This document shows, one piece after another, positions 1 through 9,823 of a stretch of DNA of 64,000 nt. This stretch comes from JAGOUY01 sp964562155. Lineage in GTDB: Bacteria > Patescibacteriota > Patescibacteriia > 2-12-FULL-60-25. Location of the stretch: positions 1 to 64,000 of the forward strand of contig CAZLRU010000005.1 in the NCBI GenBank assembly GCA_964562155.1, in the 5' to 3' direction. Each line of letters opens with the position of its first letter. Position 1 is the stretch's first letter. The notes beneath the pieces are model-generated. The model made no database searches and was not told where the DNA came from. It was given only the letters and a program-made list of their open reading frames with translations. The position numbers and the translations under genes are program-made.

Positions 1-3000
1 CCTGACTCTCAGGGTCGCATGATGAGCCGCGTGCGAGCTACGTACACCACGAGGACAGGGGAAGCACAGCATGGACTTCAGTGTGGATTCCGTGAAGAAC
101 GTGAATGTTTGGGTGATCCGACTTTGGGTCGTCGTGTTGAGGATATTGGGCTCACGAGCAATGGTTGTTGTATGGTTCGTCCTCAGGTGACCCGTGTTCG
201 ATACCCGTTAGCAGATGCTCGCAATGTTTGTCGGAATACTGGTATTTACTTCAGTTTTAATCAGTTGATGAATGAGGCGTCTGTTCGTGACCATTTCTTG
301 ATTGGAGAGGTTGTTACAGGGGATTGTCCTGCAGGAACACAAGCGGTCTTGCCAACACGTGTTTATCCTCGTGTGTGTGTTGGCGGTGTAACGGGGACGA
401 TGCATTTTGAGCGTGATGGAGTGGGTACACGCGGAGTGTTTACTCTTGATCGAGCATTGCGCGCTTCCACGACGTACCGACTGATTGTTAGAGGTGATTT
501 GGATTTGACTGATACCACCAGTACCGGTGCGCGTAACACGCGTGGAGTGGTGATGGCGGGTGATGCGAGTTGGACGTTTACCACCGGCAACCGTGTTTGT
601 GCGGCTAACGATATTCTGATTCGAGATACAAATTCCGATCATCCATTCTTGTTTGCTGCTCAAGGCGAATCTCATGATTTTTCCGGATCCGTCATGTCTT
701 CGCAGGCTGGTGTGTTAGTTCCTATTTCTTCAGTAGCTGAGTATGGGTGGTCTTGGCAGCCGTGGCTTTCTTCTGAGACACGAGTCTTGACCGTGGGCGC
801 AACTCTTACCGATCCTGCTCAGCAGTCAACAACGTCCACCATTGTGGCTCGTAATCGAAATGGTTCTTCCTTGATTTTTGCCGGAATTCATATTGATCGT
901 GACTCGGTTAACGTTCCTTCGACCACTGGCACCGTGTTTGAAGCGTCTCATGTCGCCACGGTTTCACTTTGTCAGCGTCCTTGGCCGGCGGCGGATGCGC
1001 GTTATGGGGGAGCTTTGCTCTTTAGTGACTCTCGTCCACGCTCCGGGGAGCCAAATGTGTTGACGGGTACAATCTTTGAAGATGGTCCTTACTATAATTT
1101 TGCTACCAATTATTGTATGGATCATGGGAGCGTGGCGACCTCTACGGATGATCTCCCGGCGCTTGCGATTCGTCCGACTCCTCCTTCGACGGCTGATGTT
1201 TCGCGCGGATTACTGCGTCAATATTTGCTCACCTTAGATAGTCCTGGGGTTCCAGCTGCGTTGCGTAAAGACGCGATCGGTATTCGCGTGTTCGACAACC
1301 CTCTTCATTTGTCCGCGAAGGCTTGGTACACGGCTCAAGGGTTTACGGGTACTCCATCTGCATTTGCTGTCGATGGATATGAAGCGATTAAAGATGGAGA
1401 CACGATTTACGTCGCGGCTCCTAATATTACTTCGGCCCGGGGAGCGGTTACGTCTACGATTTATCTCTTATCTCGTAATCCTGATGCGCAAGAAGAGACT
1501 CAGATGATCTTTGATCAGTTGCTTGAAAATTGGATATTTAATGTCAATTTACAAGCCGAGTCTTCGAATGTTTGTAAGACTGCACAGGGGGATGTGTATT
1601 TGGATAATCGTCGCGTTGTTCATTGTAGTTCTGATTGGGAGTGCGCGAGTTATGATGATACTCTTCGCTGTGCCAGCTTTAAGGCTAAGATTCAGCGTGA
1701 TGGTCAACGTTTGGCGGATTTTCAGACCTACATGACCAAGCTTGAATCGGCTCGTACACGCGATGGTCGTTATCCTACGATTACCGACGGTTCTTACTTG
1801 CAAGGGATCACCAATAGTCGTTGGGGAAGCTGGCAAGGGGTGCTTGGAAGAATTCTGGGTGGAGATGTTCCGATTGATCCGGTTAACCGCTTTCTTACGT
1901 GTGGTCGCTGTCAGTATCCGGGTGTTGTGTCACGTGGTGAGCCGTGTATGGACTCAAGTGATTGTCGCGCTGGAGGTAGTTGTGCGGGTGTTGTTCGTGC
2001 TTCCGGTTCGCCAGGAACTTACGATCCTTCCACCTGTTGGGATGTTACGGATCGTCGGTTCATGTGTCCTGTTTTGTCTTCAGGCCCTTCTCGTTTTTAT
2101 CAGTATCGTTCCCTCGGTGGAGGAGCTGGTTATGAATTGGGGACGGAGCTTGAAGCGGCTGCGTATAATCAATATGACCCTCCGTTGCTTTCAGGGTTGC
2201 GACGCTGCAGTAACACGGGTCAACTTTGTCAGGCAGACGCACAATGTATTACCTATTATTCCGGCACGACACGCGAAAGCTCGCGTGGAACGTGTCAGGC
2301 AACAGGGGGTCAGTGGCGCTATCAGAATGTGTGTACTGGTCGTGAATTTGGGATCGATGCCGTGTGTGGCAATGGTCTGCGTAGCACTGCAGAAGCTTGT
2401 GAAGTTGGTGATACGGCTACCGTTTCCTGTACGACGTCTGATGGTGGTCCTGGGATGAAGCAGCAGATTTGTGCTCCAACCTGTCAAGGATTTATCGATG
2501 GTCCTACCACGCGCTGTATTCCTTTGGGTTTGTGTGGCAATGGTCGCGTTGATCGCTTTGTCTGTAGTGGTCCTGGGATCAGATATGGCCAAGCTTGTTC
2601 TTCTCCTACAACGGGTGCTTCGAGTGAATGTTCTGATGAGCGGGATGCTCCGACCGTGGTGGAACGCTGTGTTTCAATCGGGGATGTAATGGGGCGGGCG
2701 GGTTGGTCCGAAAGCTGTGATGATGGCAACTTGAATGGCACGTATGGACACTGTAATCGCACCTGTACGGGTTTTGATCAAACATGCGGAGATGGGGAAA
2801 TTAGTCCCGGAGAAACCTGTGATAATGGCACATCGAATGGTCAGTACTGTGATGCTCGGAGCTGTAATGTAAGTGACAGTTGTGGTTTTGATTGTCGTAC
2901 CCCTGCACCTTCTTGCGGTGATCGTATTGTTCAGTCCGGAGATGGAGAACAGTGTGAAGCAGGTCAGTCAGAGACTACGACGGATGCTGTCTGTGTTTCA

Positions 3001-6000
3001 GCTTCTGGAAGAACGGTTATTTCTTGTCGTACAGATGCGGATTGTGTCAGTGTGAGTGGTCGTTGTGGGTTGGGTGAAGCTGATATAACGCGTGCAGCAA
3101 CCGCAAGAAGAACTCCTACGTTTACTCGTTATGGTGGTTTTCTGAATAATGAGTTTCCCGCCACTTCCTGTACGGAGCATGTTGCTCGTCGGTGTGTTGG
3201 GTCCCTTCGTCTCTGTTATTCCCGAACGGGTGCGGTGCTGGGCGACGAAGCGGCCGGACCGATTGCTCGTACGGTGTGTTCCAGTGATTCAGACTGTGGG
3301 GCGACTGAACGATGCGCTTCACCATTTGATGTCCCTTGCTATACGAATGCAGATTGCGGTCCTCGTGGGCAGTGTAATAGCTATCCAACACGTCGTACTC
3401 GTAGCTGTGGTCCTACAGATGCTGATCCATCCGGTCTCCCGGCGCTTCAGTGTCAGTGGGCCGGTTGGTCCGATTGTCAGCCGGCGGCGAGCTGTGGCGA
3501 CGGCATCGTGGACTCTGGGGAAGAGTGTGACGACGGTAATAGCAGTGATAATGATGCTTGTACCGCTCAATGTAAGCGTAATGTTTGTGGGGATGCCTAT
3601 TTACGTGTAGGTGTTGAGCAGTGTGATTACGGTGATCCTGCTCGTGGCGGACGCAATGGGGCCGCCTGTAGTTCCGAGTACGGTGCCACCTGTGCCACCT
3701 GTACCACTTCTTGTCGTGTCGAGGCTCAATCTGGCGGATTCTGCGGTAACGGTCGTCGTGATGGGCGCGAACAATGTGACTTTGTAGGGGCTTGCGTGGG
3801 TGGTTCGGTAGCTGGTTCTCGTTGTACGAATGATACGGTTTGTGGAACGGGAGGGTTGTGTAGATTTGATGGAATTACGTCGGGAGCGTCTTGTCGTTCG
3901 ATTGGTTATGATTACGCCAATAATTCCCTCTGTAATACATTTCCTTACATGAGCAATCCTGATGGTTCACTTGTGTGTGTTAATACCACCGGTGTTACCT
4001 CTGATTGTCATACGTGCGCTCTTCCAACCGATCACCCGTCCGGATATACCGTAGGTGTTCGTGTCGCTGGATCTGATTGCCGTCCTTGTGTAGGAGGGGA
4101 TTGTGTCGCGCATGGAGCCCAAACGGCTCAACGTGTAACGATTTATAATCAGGCTGCGTGTGTACCGGGTACGACAACCGATCTTCTTAGTTGTTCTACG
4201 AGCTGTGGTTTTGCTGGGTGTGGCAGTTGTTTGGGGGCTCCTACCTCTGAAAATGCCGTGACCATTGAAGGTGATGTTTATGATCAGGAGGCGAGTGTTC
4301 CTATTCCGAGTGCGCGTGTCGTGTTGACGTATCGCGGAAATACGATTGCTGATACCGTTACTGATGTGCGTGGACACTTTGTCGTGTCTAATTTACACGG
4401 TCGTCGTGAGTGTGGTCAGTATCGTTTGGTTGTCTCATCTGAACGCGATAATCCGTCGACTCCTGCGGTTGAGCGCTTTGGTTATCGTGCCTTTGATTCC
4501 GGAATCTTTAGCCCGGTTGATTTTTCTGCGATGGTGACAGATGGGGGTCGTATTAATCTCTCGCCGAGAGTGGGTGATATGGACACGGGTGGATCCGTAT
4601 CTGGTCTTTTGCCTGGTGAGACGCAGGTCTTGGTTACGTGGTCTTCTCCTTTGTCGGTGATATCTGTTGGTACGGGTACCTATGTTCGTTCTATTTTGCC
4701 TCATCTAGTCGTGCCTGCATCAAGAGGCTTTGTTAAGCAAGGGACCTATTTTGGCGGAAGATATGCGTGTTCAGGTGTCGCTTCTGGTCCTGACTGTTCC
4801 AGTGTTCCGAGCGGCTCGCCTCCTATGTGTACCGTGTTGACCGCTTCTTCTATGCGTTGCGCGATTCCCGCTGGTGCGGGTCGTGGCTCGGAAACGTGTT
4901 GTCCTACTGGGGTTGCTGGAAGTGCTATGGTGCGCGATGCATTACGTGTGGGTGGCATATCTACGGATCCTGATGTTGTTGAGGCCTGGAGAGTTACTGC
5001 TTGTTGTTCCGTTACTCCTGTACTGACTGGAGGGATTCCAATAGGGTATAACACGTCCACTGCTTGTACCGCGGTTGGTGGTGCTCTCTGTACGAGCACG
5101 ACGGGTGGTGCGGATATTGGCTGTTGTCGTAGGGATGTTGGATCGGGTGCTACATGGGAAGGTTATTCGCCAATCACCTCCGGACCGGGCGCGGTTGCGC
5201 AATGTGTCTCTCATAAGATTACAACGGATGCGTATTGTAATCAGTTGCGGGCCGGGACTGCGACGGGTGTGCCTACGGAGGCTCAAGGTCCGGATGGTCT
5301 TGTTACGCAGCTTGCTTGTCGTGATAACAATACCTGTGATGAATTTGTTCGTACGGCTTCTCCTACGCAGCCAATGCGAGTTCGTTATATGCGTTCTTTG
5401 CGAGCCGGAGATGTCTATAGCTTTTATTTGGAGCAAGCGCATTATTCCGAACCTGAGATGATAGCGGGTGAAGTTGTGGCTGGGGCTCGTGTTCCGTATC
5501 GCTGTTACAATACGGATGGAACCTACGAGACGGGGGCCTGTAGAAGTGGGGTATCGTTTACGGTCGTCTGTGATTCGATGGGATGTCGTGAAACCGGTTC
5601 TCCTCCTAGTGGCGTTGTGTGTACGGCAGGCGGAGATACATGTACTGGTTTAAGCTCCTTGTATCCAACTGAAATTCAACGCGTTTCAGCTACAGCTGGT
5701 GGGAGTAGTGCACGTAGCTTACTTACCACTCCCGCAAATTACATGCGTAACGATATCGGATTGAGTCTTCGGGTTGTTAGTGGAGCGGATGATCTTTCGA
5801 TTCGTCCTGTTGATGCGGGGATTTCTTGTTCATCTGGCGCGCCTTATTTGTGGCATGCCTTTGATCAAGATGCGGTTACTGGTCGTATCACCGTGGTAAA
5901 TGCTTTTGAGTGTACGCCGCCAACGGGAATGTCTGGATTAGGACGTCATTTGTCTGACACGTCTTATTCCTATCGGTTGCCTTCCATGCCTCCTCCGACG

Positions 6001-6012
6001 TTTACTCCTTAG
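1..6012 (+). CDS. Giant cysteine-rich surface protein, C-terminal part (5' truncated by window)
   Basis: The reading frame is already open at base 1, so the true start lies upstream; about 2,003 residues are visible. No cytoplasmic enzyme domain is recognisable. Seen in order: an SbsA/Big_5-like Ig segment near residues 125-195 ending in a WTFTTG motif; a segment near residues 560-640 that resembles the soluble part of a type II/IV pseudopilin (RDGQRLADFQTY, GRYP, PIDPVN); many Cys-rich units at about residues 785-1250 of the CGDGxxxxGEECDDGN kind (Myxococcus Cys-rich repeat/DUF4215); and a carboxypeptidase-regulatory-like beta domain near residues 1420-1480. The Cys load and lack of membrane spans fit an extracellular disulphide-rich protein. 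Three TSP3 proteins follow on the same strand with short gaps, suggesting one surface locus. Function unknown; adhesin, pilus tip or envelope scaffold are guesses. Confidence 0.85.
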   Translation, partial: PDSQGRMMSRVRATYTTRTGEAQHGLQCGFREERECLGDPTLGRRVEDIGLTSNGCCMVRPQVTRVRYPLADARNVCRNTGIYFSFNQLMNEASVRDHFLIGEVVTGDCPAGTQAVLPTRVYPRVCVGGVTGTMHFERDGVGTRGVFTLDRALRASTTYRLIVRGDLDLTDTTSTGARNTRGVVMAGDASWTFTTGNRVCAANDILIRDTNSDHPFLFAAQGESHDFSGSVMSSQAGVLVPISSVAEYGWSWQPWLSSETRVLTVGATLTDPAQQSTTSTIVARNRNGSSLIFAGIHIDRDSVNVPSTTGTVFEASHVATVSLCQRPWPAADARYGGALLFSDSRPRSGEPNVLTGTIFEDGPYYNFATNYCMDHGSVATSTDDLPALAIRPTPPSTADVSRGLLRQYLLTLDSPGVPAALRKDAIGIRVFDNPLHLSAKAWYTAQGFTGTPSAFAVDGYEAIKDGDTIYVAAPNITSARGAVTSTIYLLSRNPDAQEETQMIFDQLLENWIFNVNLQAESSNVCKTAQGDVYLDNRRVVHCSSDWECASYDDTLRCASFKAKIQRDGQRLADFQTYMTKLESARTRDGRYPTITDGSYLQGITNSRWGSWQGVLGRILGGDVPIDPVNRFLTCGRCQYPGVVSRGEPCMDSSDCRAGGSCAGVVRASGSPGTYDPSTCWDVTDRRFMCPVLSSGPSRFYQYRSLGGGAGYELGTELEAAAYNQYDPPLLSGLRRCSNTGQLCQADAQCITYYSGTTRESSRGTCQATGGQWRYQNVCTGREFGIDAVCGNGLRSTAEACEVGDTATVSCTTSDGGPGMKQQICAPTCQGFIDGPTTRCIPLGLCGNGRVDRFVCSGPGIRYGQACSSPTTGASSECSDERDAPTVVERCVSIGDVMGRAGWSESCDDGNLNGTYGHCNRTCTGFDQTCGDGEISPGETCDNGTSNGQYCDARSCNVSDSCGFDCRTPAPSCGDRIVQSGDGEQCEAGQSETTTDAVCVSASGRTVISCRTDADCVSVSGRCGLGEADITRAATARRTPTFTRYGGFLNNEFPATSCTEHVARRCVGSLRLCYSRTGAVLGDEAAGPIARTVCSSDSDCGATERCASPFDVPCYTNADCGPRGQCNSYPTRRTRSCGPTDADPSGLPALQCQWAGWSDCQPAASCGDGIVDSGEECDDGNSSDNDACTAQCKRNVCGDAYLRVGVEQCDYGDPARGGRNGAACSSEYGATCATCTTSCRVEAQSGGFCGNGRRDGREQCDFVGACVGGSVAGSRCTNDTVCGTGGLCRFDGITSGASCRSIGYDYANNSLCNTFPYMSNPDGSLVCVNTTGVTSDCHTCALPTDHPSGYTVGVRVAGSDCRPCVGGDCVAHGAQTAQRVTIYNQAACVPGTTTDLLSCSTSCGFAGCGSCLGAPTSENAVTIEGDVYDQEASVPIPSARVVLTYRGNTIADTVTDVRGHFVVSNLHGRRECGQYRLVVSSERDNPSTPAVERFGYRAFDSGIFSPVDFSAMVTDGGRINLSPRVGDMDTGGSVSGLLPGETQVLVTWSSPLSVISVGTGTYVRSILPHLVVPASRGFVKQGTYFGGRYACSGVASGPDCSSVPSGSPPMCTVLTASSMRCAIPAGAGRGSETCCPTGVAGSAMVRDALRVGGISTDPDVVEAWRVTACCSVTPVLTGGIPIGYNTSTACTAVGGALCTSTTGGADIGCCRRDVGSGATWEGYSPITSGPGAVAQCVSHKITTDAYCNQLRAGTATGVPTEAQGPDGLVTQLACRDNNTCDEFVRTASPTQPMRVRYMRSLRAGDVYSFYLEQAHYSEPEMIAGEVVAGARVPYRCYNTDGTYETGACRSGVSFTVVCDSMGCRETGSPPSGVVCTAGGDTCTGLSSLYPTEIQRVSATAGGSSARSLLTTPANYMRNDIGLSLRVVSGADDLSIRPVDAGISCSSGAPYLWHAFDQDAVTGRITVVNAFECTPPTGMSGLGRHLSDTSYSYRLPSMPPPTFTP

Positions 6013-6026
6013 TTGGTAGCTTTGTT

Positions 6027-6584
6027 ATGATCTCGTCTAAAATATCAATGATCTCGTTAGGGGTATTGGCGGGGCTATTGATCATGGGAGGAACGGTCTG
6101 GTGGTTGCGAGCCCGTTCTATTTCTCAGATCGCTCAGCTTGAGGTGGTATCACCGGTGGCTATGGTTCCATCGAGCCCTTCTTCATCGTCTTCCACGCAA
6201 TCTGCTGCGAGCTCATCCGCTCCTCTTCCGCCGGTCACGATCCCATACTTCTCTCCTGATCGTACGTTCCCTCGTTTTGTCTCGTCCTCAGTCGGATCTC
6301 CTCCTTCCGTCCCAAAGCCTCCCTCTGTGAACGAGGAGGGGGGCGTGACGGATATGGATGGAGACGGTCTTACAAATGATCAAGAAAGTCAGGCGGGGAC
6401 AAATCCCGCGGTGCAGGATACGGATGGAGATACGTTGTCTGATGGAGATGAGGTGAAAAAATATCGTACGGATCCGCTTAAGGCTGATTCTGATGGGGAT
6501 GGGTACACAGATGCGCAAGAGATCAAAAACGGGTATAATCCTTTGGGAACGGGTAAGTGTCTTACCAGCGATTGTGCCTTCTAA
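6027..6584 (+). CDS. Membrane-anchored TSP3-repeat protein
   Basis: 185 residues. One hydrophobic segment (about residues 6-27) is followed by a Ser/Pro-rich linker and then TSP3 calcium-binding repeats (about 108-175) with DxDGDGxxD motifs such as DMDGDGLTNDQE and DSDGDGYTDAQE. The C-terminus carries two Cys (CLTSDC). The layout is an N-in anchor with an exposed Ca2+-binding tail. It starts 14 bases after the giant Cys-rich gene and precedes two proteins of the same plan, so it is probably co-transcribed. No SD is evident. The exact role is unknown; Ca2+-stabilised surface attachment is inferred. Confidence 0.8.
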   Translation: MISSKISMISLGVLAGLLIMGGTVWWLRARSISQIAQLEVVSPVAMVPSSPSSSSSTQSAASSSAPLPPVTIPYFSPDRTFPRFVSSSVGSPPSVPKPPSVNEEGGVTDMDGDGLTNDQESQAGTNPAVQDTDGDTLSDGDEVKKYRTDPLKADSDGDGYTDAQEIKNGYNPLGTGKCLTSDCAF

Positions 6585-6595
6585 CTTTTTTGTCT

Positions 6596-7471
6596 ATGTC
6601 CACTCCTCCCCCCAACCTTCCTTTTGCGCCTGAAGTTAGCGATGAAGAGTTAGAAGCTGAGCTGGTGCGTTTGAGTTCGGATGCTCCCACGAGCCCTCCT
6701 CCTGCTCGCCCTGCTTCGCCAGAGATTCGCACGATGCCCCCGGTGGTTGCTCCTTTGGCCCCTCTTGCTTCACCGGCGGCTGATGATATGTTTTCCGGAC
6801 TGGATCAGTCTCCTAAGAAATCAACAGCTCCTATGGGGTTAGGGGACTTGCCTCAGCGTCGCTCGTCTTCTGCTCCTAAGTATATTTTATTATTTGCCGG
6901 TGTACTCCTTCTTGTGGGGGGGATTGGCTTCGCCTTCTGGGAGTTTGCGATTAAACGTCCGGCAGAACGGCGCGCTCAGGCGAACCCCGTTGTTGCTGCT
7001 CCGGTTCAGCAAGTGACCCCGCCGGCTCCCGTGTTGGATACTCCTCTTGCTTCGCCACCTGCTTCCATCCCTGTTTTGGCCGATCCTACTTTACCCGTTG
7101 GCGGTTCCTCCGACTTGAATCCGAGCGTTCCCGCTCCTTTGCCGACGCCGGTTGTGACGCCTCCGGCCGGTGCAAATATTCCTCCTCCGGAAGTCGTTTC
7201 TCCGCTCCCGAGTAACACTCCTTCTGGTGCAACGGTTGATAGCGATCAAGACGGGTTGTCTGATCAGCGCGAGCTTGAGCTGGGTACGGATCCACAAAAT
7301 AAGGACACGGATGTGGATGGATTGACAGATGGGGATGAGGTGTTGAGGTATGGAACCAACCCGTTGGATCGTGATACGGATAAGGATAGTTTCTTGGACG
7401 GCAAAGAGGTTGAAAATGGCTACAATCCACGGGGTTCAAATCGATGCGCTAAACCCGATTGTTCCGTGTAA
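6596..7471 (+). CDS. Membrane-anchored TSP3-repeat protein, Pro-rich
   Basis: 291 residues from the ATG at 6596. An in-frame GTG at 6557 would overlap the previous gene and add an unconvincing leader, so the ATG 12 bases after that stop is preferred. A Pro/Ala/Ser-rich N-terminal stretch (1-85) precedes one membrane span (about 95-118), then a Pro-rich spacer and TSP3 repeats (about 215-280: DSDQDGLSDQRE, DVDGLTDGDE). The C-terminus has the same Cys-x4-Cys ending (CAKPDC) as the upstream gene, so the two are probably tandem paralogues. The long N-terminal part before the span suggests a cytoplasmic segment. Confidence 0.8.
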   Translation: MSTPPPNLPFAPEVSDEELEAELVRLSSDAPTSPPPARPASPEIRTMPPVVAPLAPLASPAADDMFSGLDQSPKKSTAPMGLGDLPQRRSSSAPKYILLFAGVLLLVGGIGFAFWEFAIKRPAERRAQANPVVAAPVQQVTPPAPVLDTPLASPPASIPVLADPTLPVGGSSDLNPSVPAPLPTPVVTPPAGANIPPPEVVSPLPSNTPSGATVDSDQDGLSDQRELELGTDPQNKDTDVDGLTDGDEVLRYGTNPLDRDTDKDSFLDGKEVENGYNPRGSNRCAKPDCSV

Positions 7472-7508
7472 CGTATAGGGTTTGTAGGAGAGTTCTTCTT
7501 ATCTATTT

Positions 7509-8945
7509 ATGGCTTTTTCGCCGCCAACCGCTCCTTCTTCCTCTTCGGCTCCAAAGCCGGGTGCTTTTGGCAATCGTCGCGTAGAAATTGTCACGATTCC
7601 TGAGAAGTTCTATGGGGTTGCCTTAACGATGAATGGTCAAACTCAGGCTGAACGAGAGCTGCCCCCACCTCCGCCGCCTCCCGTGGTGGCTAAGCCTGCT
7701 CCTGCTTTAGTTAAGCCCCCTGAGCGTAAACCTCTCTGGCCTTATCTAAGTGTGTTAGCTGTTTTGATCTTTGTCGTTGGAGGTGTGTTTGTCTATCTCA
7801 ATCGTGAATCATTATTTGGTTCACCGGTCGTTCCCGTTGCGGTGACGCCTCCTCCTAAGCCTCCTCCTTCGGCCCCGGTTAACTTGTCAGCTACCTCATC
7901 GGGTTCAGCTGTAAGTTTGGTTTGGGTAGATGGCGGAGGGGCGGAAACAGGGATACGGATTGAGCGCCAGGATAATGGGAGCTATCTTCCCGTTACGGTT
8001 TTACCGGCTGGTAGTACGGCGTTTTTGGATGTTTCTGCTCAACCAGCTCGAACCTATGTGTATCGAGTGGTTGCGTTTGGAGAGGGGGGAGAATCCTCTC
8101 CTTCTAACGAGGTCACGTTACGTACCGCGGAGCTCGCTCCACCTCCTCCACCTCCTCCAGCTGCGCCGGTCCTTCCGCCAGGTGGTCTTGATTCCGATTC
8201 AGATGGTCTCACGGATGTTGAAGAGCCATTGTATGGTACGGACGTGCGTAATCCGGATGCCGATAGTGATGGATTTTTGGATGGTAATGAGGTCTTTCAC
8301 TTATATAATCCTGCCGCTCGTTCATCCGTTCGGTTATTGGATTCCGGATTGGTTAAGCTTTTTTCTGCACCTGCTGGCTGGTCCATCTTGGTTCCTACTA
8401 ATTGGATTATTGGTCTGGATATTCCAGACGGATCGCAGGCTACGGTTACCACGGGTCGTGGGGATACGATCGTTCTTCGGATTGAAAATAATCCTACAGG
8501 AGCTACATTAACCGACTGGTATGTAGCGCGGACTCCGGGCGAGACGGCGGCTTCTGTTCATCCGTTTGTTACCAAGGCCGGGCTCGAGGGTGTGGCGGCG
8601 GGTGATAGATTAGAGTCGTTATTTGCTTGGGGGAATAAAGTATTCACGGTCAAATATGTGATCGGAGGTGAATCATTCATCAGTTATCGCACGACGTTTG
8701 AAATGATGCTTAATTCGCTTAAGCTCGTTGGCGTTCCTGTGATTGCCGCTCCTCAAGATGCGACCACGGGTCCAGGATCTTTGACGAGTGGAACAGATGC
8801 AGGTGCTCCGTCTTCGACGGTGCCGTTTGTCTCCACCTCGAGTTCGTTTTCAGCTGTTTCATCTTCCTCTTCCACCGTTTTTACCCCTCCCTCGGTCGCC
8901 CCCACGTCTTCTTCTTTTGTTAGCGCTTCTTCTTCTCAGTTATAG
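7509..8945 (+). CDS. Membrane-anchored protein with fibronectin III and TSP3 modules
   Basis: 478 residues. A Pro-rich N-terminus leads to one membrane span (about 77-98), a fibronectin type III-like domain (about 118-207; starts PSAPVNLSAT, ends PSNEVTLRT), a poly-Pro linker, a short TSP3 block (about 226-264), a globular region of about 145 residues with a conserved-looking SAPAGWSILVP start, and a Ser/Thr-rich tail. It is third in the row of TSP3 proteins and ends four bases before ybeY. FN3 plus TSP3 points to extracellular protein-protein contacts; the globular region is unassigned, weakly PsbP-like in style. Confidence 0.75.
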   Translation: MAFSPPTAPSSSSAPKPGAFGNRRVEIVTIPEKFYGVALTMNGQTQAERELPPPPPPPVVAKPAPALVKPPERKPLWPYLSVLAVLIFVVGGVFVYLNRESLFGSPVVPVAVTPPPKPPPSAPVNLSATSSGSAVSLVWVDGGGAETGIRIERQDNGSYLPVTVLPAGSTAFLDVSAQPARTYVYRVVAFGEGGESSPSNEVTLRTAELAPPPPPPPAAPVLPPGGLDSDSDGLTDVEEPLYGTDVRNPDADSDGFLDGNEVFHLYNPAARSSVRLLDSGLVKLFSAPAGWSILVPTNWIIGLDIPDGSQATVTTGRGDTIVLRIENNPTGATLTDWYVARTPGETAASVHPFVTKAGLEGVAAGDRLESLFAWGNKVFTVKYVIGGESFISYRTTFEMMLNSLKLVGVPVIAAPQDATTGPGSLTSGTDAGAPSSTVPFVSTSSSFSAVSSSSSTVFTPPSVAPTSSSFVSASSSQL

Positions 8946-8948
8946 GGT

Positions 8949-9419
8949 ATGCTTCATTTTGAGGTTGTTTCATCTTTACCTTCGAGCTTGCATTTTTCTG
9001 ATCTTCTGTATTTGGCGCGTGCGCTTCGATATGGCGTTAAGTTACCTCCCTTGTGCGCGGTGTCTCTTTCCTTTGTTTCCGAGCCTCGCATGCAGGTGAT
9101 TAACCAAACACAGCGTCGGAAGGATCATCCTACAGATGTTTTGTCTTTTGCGACGGCTGAAGATGTGCGACGCGTCACTCCTCGTAAAATGCCGATTGAA
9201 TTAGGTGAGATTTTTTTGTGTCCCTCTTATGCTCGACGGGAAGCTAAACGTCGGGGTATTGATGAACGCGAAGAGCTTCTTCGTCTTATTATTCACGGTG
9301 TTTTGCATTTACAGGGGTATGATCATGTGAGTGAGTATGAGGAGGTAGATATGTTTGCTCGTCAGGAACGGATTTTGGAGCGTGTTCTCACTCGTCCTAA
9401 GACGCATCAACTTCCATGA
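8949..9419 (+). CDS. ybeY: Endoribonuclease YbeY (16S rRNA maturation)
   Basis: 156 residues, the usual family length. The diagnostic zinc-binding motif HGVLHLQGYDH lies near residues 117-127, and HPTDVLSF near 59-66. YbeY is a metal-dependent single-strand RNase active in 16S rRNA 3'-end maturation and ribosome quality control. It begins four bases after the TSP3/FN3 gene and its TGA overlaps the dgkA start by four bases (ATGA), indicating translational coupling in a ybeY-dgkA-ftsA run. Confidence 0.93.
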   Translation: MLHFEVVSSLPSSLHFSDLLYLARALRYGVKLPPLCAVSLSFVSEPRMQVINQTQRRKDHPTDVLSFATAEDVRRVTPRKMPIELGEIFLCPSYARREAKRRGIDEREELLRLIIHGVLHLQGYDHVSEYEEVDMFARQERILERVLTRPKTHQLP

Positions 9420-9823
9420 GCATCTCTTCTTTTTCTGACTTGACACCTTTGCCTATGAGGCCTTTCTTCCTTCGAAGCTTTCAACATGCTGTGCGCGGTC
9501 TGCGCTACTGTTTTCTTACGGAGCGAAATTTTCGTTTTCAAATTGCGCTTGGATTATTAGCGATCGCCGCTTCCTTTGCGTTGCCGATTCTCTCTTGGCA
9601 GCGCATCTTGGTGTGGTTTGTCGTCATGACCGTGCTCGTGCTAGAATTGGTGAACAGTTCCATGGAGCGTCTCGTCGATCTCGTGAAGCCTCAGTTTCAT
9701 GAAAGTGCACGTGACATTAAAGATCTCATGGCGGCTGCGGTTCTCTTGGCTTCGTTCTTTGCGGTCCTTACCGGGATCATGATTTTTTTGCCTGCCTTTT
9801 TCCTTGCCTTGCGTGCTGTATGA
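9416..9823 (+). CDS. dgkA: Diacylglycerol/undecaprenol kinase family protein
   Basis: 135 residues with three hydrophobic segments and the DgkA signature E-L-V-N-[ST]-[AS]-[IM]-E (seen as ELVNSSMERLVDLV), preceded by FQHAVRGL and ERNFRFQ. This family phosphorylates undecaprenol or diacylglycerol in the membrane, feeding lipid carrier recycling; undecaprenol is the usual substrate outside Proteobacteria (family knowledge). Start and stop both overlap neighbours by four bases, so it is coupled to ybeY and ftsA. uppP, which also serves the undecaprenyl cycle, lies 7 kb downstream. Confidence 0.9.
   Translation: MSISSFSDLTPLPMRPFFLRSFQHAVRGLRYCFLTERNFRFQIALGLLAIAASFALPILSWQRILVWFVVMTVLVLELVNSSMERLVDLVKPQFHESARDIKDLMAAAVLLASFFAVLTGIMIFLPAFFLALRAV

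Noticed and set aside
3122..3610. Frames on the opposite strand or shifted frames within the giant Cys-rich genes
   Set aside because: They are shadows of a high-GC third-position gene with implausible basic composition and no motifs.
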